Shown in pieces: positions 19,975-31,989 of a stretch of 64,000 bases of DNA; position 1 is the first letter of the stretch, and every line of letters starts with the position of its first letter. The notes under the pieces were generated by a model. That model searched no databases and was not told the origin of the DNA. It saw nothing but the letters and a program-made list of their open reading frames with translations. The stretch lies in NCBI GenBank assembly GCA_009193035.1, contig SWDT01000108.1:1-64000 (forward strand). The letters run 5' to 3'. Made by a program: the position numbers and the translations under genes. Source of the stretch: Halicephalobus mephisto. Taxonomy: Eukaryota; Nematoda; Chromadorea; Rhabditida; Panagrolaimidae.

Positions 19975-22254
19975 TTATGACATTTCTGACAGTTCTATAT
20001 TGTCTTCAGATGTCTTGACAATGTTCTGAAATTCAGATTTTTGAGAAAGTGTTCTCTTGAATCGATTCCGACATCCAGGAATCTTAGAAAGGGTTTTCGT
20101 CATTACTCTATCATAGGGTTGCAGCGAATGAAGCCAGAGAGGCAGAAAGTGCCAGTTTTGTAATTTTCTGGGAAGAATTTTTGGACATTTGACTTGCAGG
20201 ACGTTGATTATGATTATCGCTCCAAAGAAGATAGTAAAAAATCCAAAAATAGTGAGCATAATGGGAGGGGGCAGAAACGAGATCCCGAGTAACACTGCTG
20301 GCATCAGAAAGAAGACGAAAATGATGTAGACAACGGCGAACCATCGATACTGAAAAAGTTCAATTTAATTATATTATTGTAGAAATTAGAAATAGGAGTT
20401 GCTACGAAATTGTCTTGACACAAATTTGCAGAAATTTCTAGGAACTTCCAGGACTCGAAGCTGCAGATGTCAATTCTAAGAGTTTCCAAGTGTTTCTGAA
20501 AGACTCTTGAAGCTTCTACTAAATTCAGATTTCCCCAAAAATAAGAAATTACTTTAGCTGTTATATCTCCGAACTTCATTGCCAGCTTGATCGGGATTTT
20601 CCTCATGAACGGGATCGGAAAGAAGAGAATTGCACAGAAAACATTGTAGAAAGTCTGACAAAAGGCCATCTGTAGCGTTGCTTGAAGCTTCGTAGGGTCT
20701 GCAGAGAAGGCAGCAACGATTCCTGTGGATGTTGTTCCGATATTGCTTCCAACAATTAACGGAAAAAGTCGTTCTAGAGTCAGGACTCCGATTCCGACGA
20801 GGGGAGTTAACGCCGATCTGAAGACACTGCTGGATTCTAGCTGAAAATATGGATTTAAAAGGATAATGTTCAGTGAACTAACAATGACAACAACGATGCA
20901 ACCAACGAACATGACAACGTAATCCGTCAACCAGCCACATGGAGGTGGCAATCGCTTGTCCATTAATTTCCTCAACAGCACGGCAATCTGTCCAGCAAGG
21001 AGACTATTCATGATCTTTACAATACCGTACATGCAGAGGATAAGGGAAATGATACAAATGAATAACAGCGCAATTCCAATTACAGTATCTGACCAGGTAG
21101 AGTATGCAAACATATGATCGTAGAGACATGACGGAATTTCTTGTTTTGTTGCGAGATCAATACATCTGAAGACGAACGTTTCTCTATAAACATCTGTAGA
21201 ATTAGAAACACTAGCTTCACTTAATCCAGCATCATCGATTTGGATGATTTTCTCCAACAAGGGATCCGTCAACGCATTTAAAGTTTTAAATTGACCTGTA
21301 TGGACATTTTCCAACGGAGAAACCAGAACTCCACTAAATCTTTCGATCGGCCTCAGAAGAATTTCTATAGGCAAAAGAATCAAAAAACAGAGAAAATTAA
21401 AAATGTCGTTGAGTGTAGCCGCCGCAAAAGCCCTCCGGAATTGAGCTCTGTTCCCTGATTGAGTGAGTGCAATAAGTGCGTTCATGATAGAAGCCCCCAT
21501 TTCCGCTCCCATCATAATAGGAATAGCTATGGGTACCGTAATTACTGAACAGACAATCATTAAAGAAATCCATGGAAGGACTTACAGTGACCAGAAACCA
21601 TTCCCACGAGGAGTGAGATCAGAGTAGAGCTGCTTTGAAGAACCAAGGTTACAACCATTCCGATAATGGAAGCACTAATTGGATTCTGGATGACTTTGGA
21701 ATTTTTGATTGTATTACCTGGAATATTGGGGAGTTCGAGAAAATAATTAACATAAAAATCAAAAAGTTTAGACATGAAATTGTATTTATAAAACTATTAA
21801 GATCAAAAATATAAAATTCTGTATCTGATTCTGTAAAATTCCAGAAACTTGTATGTTTTATAACTTCATCTAAATACTGTAATTATGAAAATTCTCCTAA
21901 GATGAATCATTTTGCTTATTTTTTAATTGCTAACTTACCCAAACCCCGGCCTCCGATGAGTTTAAATGCTTGAGACAATAGTGAAAATGTGGAGATGAAA
22001 AAGAAAAGAATAACGAGGAGAAGAGTCAATCTCACTACACCTCTGGCTATCTTTTTGATTTTTCCACATGTTGAAAGATCTGAAATTCTTCATTAAATAA
22101 TCAAAATGGTAAATGATAAAAACAAAGACGAACTTTTCCATGGAATATGATTGGGGTCAGCCAGAGATTCGTGAGCAACATGCCATTTTTCGTCGACGGG
22201 TTTCTTCAATGGCTTTTTTGAATTCATCGGGATTATGAGGTTTTCTGAATCCAT
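19975..22254 (-). CDS. Sodium-phosphate cotransporter, SLC34 (NaPi-II) family
   Basis: Five exons: 22254-22134, 22079-21939, 21717-21586, 21544-20553 and 20349-19975. The product would import phosphate with sodium across an apical membrane. The family's two inverted halves are visible. Half one has VLQSSSTLISLLVGMVSG, followed by IPIMMGAEMGASIMNALI where the family usually has GANIGTS. Half two has FPLIVGSNIGTTSTG. Between them is a large extracellular loop with cysteines and N-glycosylation sites. The C-terminus has the family's FLPLWLHSLQPYDR motif. The QSSS motif is clear only in half one. The GAEMGAS change could alter ion binding. A hydrophilic N-terminus of about 60 residues precedes the first membrane segment. 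Confidence 0.85.
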
Positions 22255-23484
22255 TTCACATTCGTTGTTCAAACGAAGATCAGAAAATTATATCTCTGTC
22301 GATCCAGTTTATAATTCACGAAAACAGAAGTGTGTAGTTGATGAGTTAACAACTTTCAAAAAAGAGAATCCAATGTGAGGTAATAAAACCACAGTCAACC
22401 AGAAACGGATTATTACAAACAAAACTTTTAATTTCTCAAAATCTTCGAACTTGAGTTGGTCCAAAATCGGATTAAAAACTGATGCAAAATTCAATTATAA
22501 ATCAGTTCGAAATTCTTCCAAAAGTTAATTTCCGATCGGTTTAGGATTTAATTTAAAATTGGCAATTCTGGTCATAAACATTCCAAAATTCCTAAATCAG
22601 ATCAAAACAGGAATGGGCAAACGTAAATACATATAAATTATGGTATTATTATTTTGAAATTATCCAATCAACTAAAGTACAGGATTACGAGCTATATAAA
22701 ATCCAGGTTCCTATTGATAAACTAGAAAACTATAGTCTTCGGTCGATCAGAGCTGATATAACACCTCATGAAAGCAATAGTTACAAATGGAATTAACACA
22801 AAAGCACCCAATTGAGTTCATAAGTTGGATGATATTTTTTGTATTTGATAATCCAGTTCCGACAAATTGCATACGTCAAACCTTTCAAAACACTTTCAAA
22901 CCATTGTCGTTAGACTAATCTTTGAATTCATTGATTCTCCAGATTAGTTTCGATATTGAATGATTAATTTTTTGTTTACAAACTTTTATGAATTTCAACT
23001 TACTTGAAATCAAAAATCTCGGTGTGAACCTCGTAAAATATTAAATACTAGGACGTCTGAAATAAGAAGATACCAATTACAATGTTAAACTATTTCTGTT
23101 GTATTGTAATATCTCTATAAACATGTCTGGTACATATACCCCGAGAGAACTCTTATGCACTAGGAACAAGTATTTTAGTTTTTTAAATCTTCATCAATTT
23201 TTATGAATTTAAAATTACATTAAATAAAAATACATTAAAAATAGTTTTCGATAGTAAAAGTAGGATCAGAATTGACATTCATCAGATAGCAATTGAGTTT
23301 TCTTCTAAGTCCATAATTCGTATATGATATAATGCATATATATAATATTGAAGATCCTTCTGAATTATCATTATCAAACTTATCTTATCATTCAACAATC
23401 CTCTAGTGCAGCTTTGTGTACGTAGGATTGTCTTGACTTGCAGATATCTATGAATCTGAAAATATCAGATTACTACAACATGCA
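22255..23484. other. Intergenic stretch
   Basis: Upstream side of the SLC34 gene. A 61-codon minus-strand frame at 22309-22494 is without recognisable features. The rest is AT-rich with no repeat array noted. Confidence 0.3.
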
Positions 23485-23880
23485 CTAGTGCTTAGAAACA
23501 AACATCTTCCACTTGGTTTGTTGCGATAAAGTAGCTTCATTTCCTATAACAATCAACAATTGTTTGGCACAGGAAATTGCAGTATTGAATTTGGAATCTT
23601 CAGCTATAAATTCAAGAGCTTTGCCAGATCTAGCAGTAGATAATATAATGACGTGCTTCTCTGATCCTTGAAATTTCTCGACTGATCCAACGACGATTTT
23701 TCCCTTGTTCCTAGTTTTTCTTTGATTAGATCTCCGTAGGCTTAACATAAGTTTTCTATGCAATCTGAACAATCAAATAATTCTAGTGCATAACAATGTT
23801 CAGCTCCTTAGACAACGACTTATAAAAAAGTTTGGCTACATCTTGTTCCGTATAATCGTTGCTTTATTGTTATGATATAA
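23485..23880 (-). pseudogene. SF1 RNA helicase (UPF1/MOV10-like) C-terminal fragment
   Basis: The minus-strand frame reads KGKIVVGSVEKFQGSEKHVIILSTARS, then EFIAEDSKFNTAISCAKQLLIVIGN. These are motifs V and VI of UPF1-like superfamily 1 helicases; the usual RxNVALTRAK is changed to FNTAISCAK. An upstream piece (YTEQDVAKLFYKSLSKEL, about 23805-23870) may be a preceding exon. No ATPase motifs I-IV are found upstream, where a dispersed repeat (24060-24200) begins. It is most likely a partial duplicate, with the motif VI arginine finger lost. Confidence 0.6.
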
Positions 23881-24056
23881 AACCGCGGAAGAGTAATATC
23901 AACAGTCTTTAATATAAATACTAATAATATCAGTGTATAATATAAACAAGATATACAACTAGGGAGAGCACTACTATAATACAACTAACATAGACATTAT
24001 CTAAATTATAATAGACTAGTCCTAGGGAGTTAGGGATTTTCATCATGAGACTACAT

Positions 24057-24205
24057 TTGATCGGAACACAATAACACCACCGCTCCAGAGAAATTGCTAA
24101 CAGTCTTAACAAAATTCTATCGATTGCGTTGCGTTTGTATTTGATAACATGTTTATTATATTGGTTTAATTACCCAAGCTTGAGAGAGAAAGTAAGATTC
24201 AAAGT
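24057..24205 (+). repeat. Dispersed repeat, copy 1 of family at 58878
   Basis: The stretch CCAGAGAAATTGCTAACAGT...CAATTGGTTTAATTACCCAAG-type sequence shares long blocks with 58878-59030, including ACAGTCTTAACAAA and GTTGCGTTTGTATTT. A weaker relative lies near 27225-27300. It separates the helicase fragment from the fucosyltransferase gene. No coding capacity; type unknown. Confidence 0.6.
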
Positions 24206-24364
24206 AAACTACGGAATCAATCCTTTTCGAACAACATTTCCTGATTTGCTTGCGTTTGACTGGGTTCCTCCTAGGCATTTAAGGAATCTATATTTCTGAC
24301 GAAGACTGATTTTATATAGTTTGTGCTTTATTCATTAATTTAAATATTGAGTGAATCTGCACCA

Positions 24365-26520
24365 CTAATGCTTAGTTAGATTTGCAAGTAACCGTCGAGC
24401 AAATCCCCACTCACATTGAGATTCATCTTGCCACCATTTTAAGAGATTAGTTAGCGTATGCTTTTCTTCATTATGAACCATTTCACAAATCCTACAGAGG
24501 TCTAAAATAGTGTCAGTCGGGGTTTTCTTATAATATTTCGTCCATTCCAAGTATCTGCAAAATTATTTGATTAAAGTACACTGAAAAAATTGGTTTTACT
24601 TCTTGTATTCCTCGATATTCTTGGATAAATATTCCATCCTTGTTACCAGTTCTTTGGGACTAGAGAAGTCATCAAGAGCAAGGAAATACTGGTCATCGAC
24701 GATTCCCTTCATAATAGAGCGCTTCAAGACCACAGGCACTATGAGTTGTTTTATTCTCCAAAATTTTTCAGTAATGTAATCTTTACAGACAGAGTTCTCA
24801 AATGCTAGATAGAAAAAGTGTTTATCTGTAAATTTTCTTATTAAACAATGGTTTAAAGTTATTTCAGTGTTAGTTTTTTCTACTTAAAGACCACTCAATA
24901 GCTTTTACTTCTATTTTGAGTTTCGATTGAAATCATGTTGCTTTTGATGTTTCTTGCATTAAGACGCATTCTACGCAACTTTTGGCATCTTTATACGGAT
25001 GTTCTGAGATTTTTGCAAAAACTATATAGAATGGGATATTGAAATTAGATCTTTCTAAATCTGAAGTCTGAGTTGAGAATTAACCTTCAGAATCCAGAGA
25101 TTCAGAATCTACAGGTCCGAATATACTATTCTACATACTTTTTGTAGAATTTTAAAAGTATCTGTGCAAGAATTCCATATGAAAGCAACAAGAGTTACGT
25201 AGAATTTCTCTTAAAATACTCATTGAGTGATTTATAAATCGAGAAATTTCTTTTCAACTATTGTTTAAAATGACTTGAAGTTATCTCCTCTTTTAAGCAT
25301 TAATCTTCCTACCTAATTCCCTCGGGAGACAGTCTGTGTTGAAGCAGCTCCTTTTGTTACATCTGCCGAATACCGTAACGTTGATATATTTCTCCAAAGC
25401 TTCCAAGTAAACTTCTCTCTTGGAATGTGTATCGCAGTGGGAAACGAATTGAACGGCCAAATTCGTTTTGTTTTTTATCTTCGCTTCTACCTGTTCATCA
25501 GTCCAAATCTCATTTTCTCGAAAATCCTCTTTGTTGATTTCATCGAACCTATCGTAAGGGACCAAAACACTACTATCCCTTCTGAAAGTCATTGTTAGAT
25601 TGAAGAAATTGTTCGGGAATTTCTTCGCTCTAAGATTCTCATTAGCAGCAGACTCCCTAAGAAGCAGAACGTTGAGTTTTTTCGGGTTATTGTAACGTTT
25701 CAGGAAGTCGTCATATTTAAAACCTCTTGAATTAAAAACACCCGCATCAGCAATGGGATAGAACCTGAAATACAGTAAATTAGAAAGTAAAATTTAGTTA
25801 ATTAGAATTTAGGCCAAGTTTTCAGAATCTAATAGAAACTTGGAATGGATATCTGTATTATCAAAGTTGATGACCAGTTTGAGGTCGAAATTTGGACTTT
25901 TCGTGCTGGAACAACAGATTTTTTCTATTTCAAAGACTCCTTACCTAAATCGATAAACCTTGTTATCTGGATTTTTGCAAATCACAACATACTCTGTAAG
26001 TTATGTCTGGTCGTGGAAAATTCAAATTTCGACAACGAACTCTGCCAACTTCGATTTGGAATTTTGACCTCAAACTCTGACTCTCAACTTTGATAATACG
26101 GATCACTGAAACCGAGAATTTTGGAACATTAGAAAATTCTAAAGAGCCATATTAAGATAACTTCGTAAAAACACTCGTTTCTAAGTTTTATAGCATTATA
26201 ATTATTTACTTTTCGTCAGTAGTGTAATCACATAAGTAAGGGCAGTTTTTGATGGATTCCGCTGCCATCCACTTTTTGGTGACTTCAATAGTGGATTTAG
26301 AAGGGACCACAAGGATTAATGGAAAACTCCAATTTGAGAGTTTCTGCAATTTTTGTATTTCCGCATTTACTATACTTGACTCCAGTAGATCAGTCATTGA
26401 CTTCCAGAAGGACATAAAAGAGACTTCTGAATACTCCGAGACGAAATAAAAATAATTCCCCAGCATAACAATTGTCAAAATCAACAGAATAATATAATGT
26501 ATAGAAAGCCGATACAACAT
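24365..26520 (-). CDS. Alpha-1,3-fucosyltransferase, GT10 family
   Basis: Four main exons: 26520-26206, about 25766-25313, 24836-24602 and about 24555-24365. It is a type II Golgi membrane enzyme moving fucose from GDP-fucose to N-acetylglucosamine of glycans. A short N-terminus is followed by one membrane span (IILLILTIVMLGNYFYF). Family motifs appear in order: NFFNLTMTFRRDSSVLVPY, then AVQFVSHCDTHSKREVYLEA, GRCNKRSC, then across an intron FYLAFENSVCKDYITEKFW, the acceptor/donor-binding signature. The C-terminus has paired cysteines (LCRICEMV). The start at 26520 follows a TTTGCAG acceptor. The first intron carries an inverted-repeat element (25846-26108). The gene looks intact. Confidence 0.85.
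25846..26108. mobile_element. MITE in the first intron of the fucosyltransferase gene
   Basis: Ends are inverted repeats: GTATTATCAAAGTTGA on the left and TCAACTTTGATAATAC on the right. The match extends inward through GTTTGAGGTC. Length is about 260 bp. An 82-codon open frame inside is a by-product. Probably a non-autonomous cut-and-paste transposon. Confidence 0.7.
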
Positions 26521-28358
26521 CTCAATCAACTGTAAACCTGCAAAAAATTACATCACTTCATATCTTGAATTTGCGTAATTAGCAGAGATAATCATGCATA
26601 AAAAAGTACAAAGTCAACACGGGATAATCTAAGTTAGCAAAACAAAAAAGTACATGATATATGTATAGATACATAATAGCTATTGTTTGTGAAGATAACT
26701 AAATTTGAACGGTGCGAGCTATGATCGTCACCACCACTCCCGGGACTATATAAGCTTTACATCTTAGAATAACAATATCAGATCGAAAAGACAAGTTCAG
26801 CGGATTCTGTGTTTAATATTCTTCGACATAAATATATTTCATCACGGTTTCCATTTACGGGCTATGTATTCTACCTCTCAATATGAATCAATAAAAACCG
26901 GCAGTTTTTCCAATACAATGAAGGATTACTGAATCATTATCCCTAATTTTATGATGCAAAGAACCACACATGGTGTAGACTAATTGTTGGGACCAGCACC
27001 TTTATTCAGTCGTGCACACAAAAAACAGTATATGATATTTGATATATAGGTACATTAAAACAGTCCTTGTTGATGCAGTCGAAGATTACGTTAACGACAA
27101 GAACAGCAGATGATTTATCAACACAAAAGAGACAAACGGACCTCTACGTTTCACGATTGATGTGTTGCACTCACATTTCGTGTTCTATCATAATTATTTA
27201 GTACTTTTAAATGATTGTAATGTATTATGCTTCATATTTCCCATCGTTTTTTGTCTGTTTGTTCAATTACTCAAGTTTGAGGGATCAATAGAGAAACCAA
27301 TGTAAATCAGTAGTAAGAAAAAGGTTTACTACATTTAGTTTCGATGTATTTGATACATAATATTTTATATACCGGTACATTGAAATGATGCATATATATT
27401 ATGTTTAGTTTATGATCTATAGACTAGAATTACTTTTTATGTATAATGTAACATGTTTATTAACCTAACTCCAAAGTCTACTTAACAACATAATTCTGAT
27501 AGGCAACACTAGGATATAAAAGAGCCATAATTCCATTAATTAGTGTTCAGTTCTACCGTCTTGTCTTGTTTGTAGTTTCTAGCATTCATTATTTGTGATC
27601 TCAATAAACAACTTCTTTTACTCATACTTTCAAGTCTAATCTTGTAGGATTGAGCGCAAATTGTCGGAAAAACTGGACGATTAACCATATTATTCATCTC
27701 ACTAATTGAGCAGTCGTTCAATAGACAAGCGGAGTTTCTTTGTAACAAATAAAGGGGTTCATCTACAAAATGTTGATTTATAGCGATCATTTGTGAGAGA
27801 TGTAGAGATTCGTTCACAAGAAAGTCTGATATTCACCCGCAGAAAGTTTAGTAGTTTAGTCATAATGGAATTCAGAAATATTTACAGAGTCGAAGAACTC
27901 ATTTGTAAGTTGATTATTCCCAAAAGATTCGGAGTTCATCTTATAAGAACATGTAGATTGGATACTGAGGATTATCAAATTCTAAAAAGGTATTGTAAAT
28001 ACAATATCATTTGATTTGTTCTTTAATTTAAGATGATCAATGGATTACAAGCGAATTTGACAACATGAGAAATTTTTAAAATGATTTAAATCGTGCCCAA
28101 CTTTCTTGATATAAATAATTTCCATTTTCGTTGTCGTATCTAAAGGCTGTATGGCACCGTGTTCCGAACGTTGCTTAAAGAAAACTAATTTTAAAATAAC
28201 ACTAGGACAGAAAGTTTTTTTCAGAATACAATATTTCAGAAAATAAAGTAACCTGTCCTTGAGAATTTTTTAATTAACGGCTATAGGAGACTTAAATTTT
28301 TTTAAATCTACTGAATACTGCTGAAACCTTACAGAAAAACAAGAAATGCCACACATTT
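26521..28358. other. Intergenic stretch with weak open frames
   Basis: Open frames at 27536-27817 (-) and 27793-28014 (+) overlap each other and show no known domain. The minus one has a Cys-containing segment (PVFPTICAQSYKI) that could be an exon, but no start, signal peptide or splice chain could be built. Short TA-rich repeats with GGTACATTAAAAC-like motifs occur near 27050 and 27380. Confidence 0.3.
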
Positions 28359-28639
28359 CACAGGTTTCTGAAATCACACCTAACTGAATGCGATATATGG
28401 CAGGATTACATTCCAACAGAAGATTGATTGTAACTGAGTGTAATTAAAGCGTTTGGACCACGTTTGTTTCTAGTTAAAAAGGTATTACTACATTGATTAC
28501 ATTCAGTTACAATCAATCTTCTGTTGGGATGTAATCCTACCATCAATTACACTCAGAATCAAATAATGCGAAAATTGTGGTTAGAAGCTCTTATGTGTTG
28601 ATTTCATTCAGTTAGTCGTGATTTCAGAAAATCTGTGTA
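28359..28639. mobile_element. Fold-back element (long imperfect palindrome)
   Basis: The outer arms match as inverted repeats (GTTTCTGAAATCAC left; GTGATTTCAGAAAAT right), and so do the inner arms (ATTACATTCCAACAGAAGAT left; its near-complement ATCTTCTGTTGGGATGTAAT right). Together they span about 280 bp around a loop of some 50 bp. It lies 210 bp downstream of the carotenoid oxygenase stop codon. Likely a MITE or fold-back transposon. Confidence 0.75.
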
Positions 28640-28849
28640 GAGTCTCAATTGGAAAGTTTTGGAAATTCGTGTTCAGATGAGTTTTTAAGACTTTATTAAT
28701 AAATATTTTTATTTTTATGATATTGCTACTTTGAAATTCTACAAATACAAAAATTTTGAATTCCGATTTCCATCGAAAAGATGGAAATTATCTTTGAAAT
28801 AAACACATAAAATATTGTTACAAATATTTTCATTTTTAAAATAGTGTGA

Positions 28850-31205
28850 TTAATTTCCATAAACTTGTGAGTGGAACCCAGGGGGAAGTCTGTGATCGAC
28901 CCTACATCTGGCGACTTCCGTGAAAGTTTTAGCATCAAGAACAAGAACAAACGGAGTGTCAGTATCTGAAAAATTCAAAATAGGAACCAGAATAACTCCA
29001 TCGTCTTCGTCTTTGCTTCCAGGAGTTTGGACGAAAATTGGTTCTCCAGCGAATTGTTCCTTGTGATCTCTGTTCCAAATGATGGTTTTCTTCGTTTCAG
29101 TGTCGACTTTGATCACACATGCTTTGGTTCCACGATTCCAGTTGATGTCAGATCCGTAAACGAATCTGTGAGGTTTCAGATTCTGTCTTCTGTTGATTTG
29201 AGGAAATTCAAAAGCTGAAAAAACACTTAATATTATATTTCTATAAAATTTGAAAATTAATTTTCTACGAAATTGTATCGGAACAAATTTTAGAATTTTT
29301 AAGTTTTAGATGTCAATTTTAAGTATTTTTGGAATTTCTGAATATTCTAGAAATTTTCGAAAGATTTTCGAAGGTTTCAGAATCTTATAATCTGGAAATT
29401 TTTTGAAATTAAAAAATTTTTTATTCTATTTTAGAATTTTCGATGAAATTTTTTGAAATTAAAAAATTTTTTATTCTATTTTAGAATTTTCGAAAATTAC
29501 AGAATATTCCATTATGTTCTAGAAACCTTTATAATTTTGGAAAGATTCTAGAAATTTCTAAGATTCTGAAAAAATTCAGGATTTTCCACAACAGTCTATG
29601 TTTTTAAAATTCTCCAACTTTTGTAGAATTTTTCAAAATTAAATTTTTGATTATTTAATCAATTAAAATCCCACCGTATTCAGAAAGTTGCTCATGTTGA
29701 AGCCAGATCTCATCTTTGTTTTTCAAAACAGCTCTGCATCCTCGGGCAAAATTCTTTCCTTCTAGTAAATCCTGGCCTTCTTTGACGTTTTTCAAATCGA
29801 AATCCAGAGGAATAATCATTCTGCAACAAAATGCAGCTTCTTTTTTGTCTTGGATTTCTCCTAATCCTTCAGATCTGATCACTTTCAAATCGAATTGACT
29901 CAGATCTCCAGCTCTTTCCATAGCACAGTATTCCGTGATGATACATCCGTCTTTTTCGAACGCATTTGCTTGATGAAAAGCGAAGAATCCTTCATGTCTG
30001 AATTTCATTTTTATTTCTTTTCCATTTCTTTTGTCGATGACTCTGACGATGACGGGGCAGTTATCCCTCCAGATCATGGTCTCCTTGAAGGGGATATTCT
30101 GGATCTTCCTGATGATTAATTTTTTCATGTCCAATCTGAGTGGAGATTCAAAAAGAATCAAGTAATTCTCCGTCATCCCGAAGCTGTGGTAGTAAGTAGG
30201 GTAAAAGGATTCTGAAGCCGGGATCTGAGCGATGATCGAAGTTTCCCCAAGGGCATCTGTAAGAGACTTGTTTGTGTTCTTCGGATTCTTGGTTACTGTA
30301 AAAATGTATTCGGTGCTTTTTCCGAATTTGGAGCCGATGGAGTAGACGTTGTTTTCAGAATCGTAGTGCTGATGAGCAGTGAAGGTGTGCATCGCGATGG
30401 TGTCCCTCATGTCGTATCTGTCCAATGTACTCAAAGTAGCTGGATCTATCCGGATGATTCTGGGAGTTTCTGTAACTGCCCAGACGGAATCTCCCAAAGC
30501 GAAAAAGTTCACAGAAGCATTGTCAGTCATCGGTTCCTCTGCAAAGACCGTCTGGAGCTTCCCCAGAAGACCTTTACAAGGATCTCTGAAACTCGCCGTT
30601 CCGAATTCTCCGATGACGATTCTGTTTTCTGCCATGTCCATTTTGTAAGATTCTGATTCCAAATATCTGGCGGAATAATACATCTTCCCTTCGTGGAAGT
30701 AGTATCTCTGCATGAACGCCAGGCCGTCGAACCAGTGGTTAAATTCGTAATTTCCGATTTTGAAGATTCCGGGACCGTTTCGAAGAAGAGTTACATTCAG
30801 CCATGATGGAATTTTTCCTTAAAAAATTATTTTTATTTTTAAAAAAATTTCGAAATTCTTAATTTTTAAGAAACAAATTATTTCAAAATTTTTAATAAAG
30901 AAATTAATTTTTAATTTTCAATAAATAAATAAATTAATTTTTAATAAACAAATAAATTTAGAATTTTCAATAAATAAATTAATTTAAAATTTTTAATAAA
31001 TAAATAAATTCAAAATTTTTAATAAATAAATTCAAAATTTTTAATAAATAAATTAATTCAAAATTTTTAATAAATAAATTAATTTAAAATCTTTAATAAA
31101 TAAATTCGAAAAATTCTCACCTTCAACTTTGGCTTCTGTAGGCTCCACAACTTCAGAATAATTCTCAAACAATTTCGCGATGCCGTGTTGATTATTTTCG
31201 GGCAT
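28850..31205 (-). CDS. Carotenoid cleavage oxygenase (BCO/RPE65 family)
   Basis: Three exons: 31205-31121, 30817-29675, 29214-28850. About 530 residues, the usual family length. Starts MPENNQHGIAKLFENY, then PSWLNVTLLRNGPGIFKIG, the conserved N-terminal strand. The four iron-binding histidines are in place: HTFTAHQH, YYHSFGMTENYL, FFAFHQANAFE and, near the C-terminus, PPGFHSQVYG (family PxGFHG). Predicted to be a beta-propeller non-haem iron enzyme splitting carotenoids with oxygen, giving retinoid-type products. The second intron (29215-29674) is built of repeats around TTCTAGAA, and the first (30818-31120) is an AATAAATTAATT-type array. The start ATG is followed by a frame without internal stops. 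C. elegans has two such genes (bcmo-1, bcmo-2); I cannot say which is the orthologue. Confidence 0.9.
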
Positions 31206-31415
31206 TTTCTTTCAATTTTTAGTTTCTGCAATTGTCAAAAATCAAAAATTGAAGCATTTATACTCATAGTCCATCTGTAGTTTTCCCACCTTTGTGATCT
31301 TTATTCTTTTTTTTCACAAAAAATCGAACAAAACACGTTCGTTTTGTGTCTTTTTTGTGAATTGTTCTTCGATGTTGTTCTGGGAACAAATGGGAACATT
31401 CAGGTACATTCGACG
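31206..31415. other. Upstream region of the oxygenase gene
   Basis: AT-rich 5' flank. ATACTCATAG-type sequence lies near 31260, giving a weak TATA-like motif on the minus strand. No other clear element. Confidence 0.25.
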
Positions 31416-31630
31416 AATTTCATTTTTTTTATTAATATCATCAGACTAACTTATTTCATTTTTTTTATTAATATCATCAGACCAACTTATTTCATTTTTT
31501 TATTAATATCATCAGACTAACTTATTTTATTTTTTTATTAATATCATCAGACCAACTTATTTCATTTTTTTATTAATATCATCAGACCAACTTATTTCAT
31601 TTTTTTTATTAATATCATCAGACCAACTTA
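31416..31630 (+). repeat. Minisatellite, 35-36 bp unit, six copies
   Basis: Unit core TTATTAATATCATCAGACCA with a poly-T run of 7-8 bases. Spacing between successive CAGAC motifs is 35-36 bp, changing only with the T run. Copies are nearly identical (ACTAAC and ACCAAC variants alternate), so the array is young. Located between the divergent oxygenase and DB-domain genes. Confidence 0.9.
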
Positions 31631-31989
31631 TCCTCAGGCAATTGTTCTTCATTACGGTCTTTGAAGACGATTCCAGAACATCGTATAAATTTCTCAAATT
31701 CTTCAGAATTAATTATTTTTGAAATTTTCTAAAAAATATTAAATTTAATTTTTAAATTCTTGTCAGGATCATTTTTTAAGAATTTCGTAATAAATATTTT
31801 TTTTATTAAATAATGTTTCAGAATTAATTGTTTTTGAAGCTTTTTAAAATTGTTTAAAAAATAAATTTAATAATTTTTAGTTTTAAATAGAAAACTTTTG
31901 TTAAGATCATTTTTTAAATTTTACGACAAATATTTCCATTTTTAAAAATATTCTTCAAAATTTAATGTTTCTGAAATGCTTCAAAATTG

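Noticed and set aside
27536..28014. Overlapping minus and plus frames of 93 and 73 codons
   Set aside because: They overlap each other, and no signal peptide, domain or exon chain could be built.
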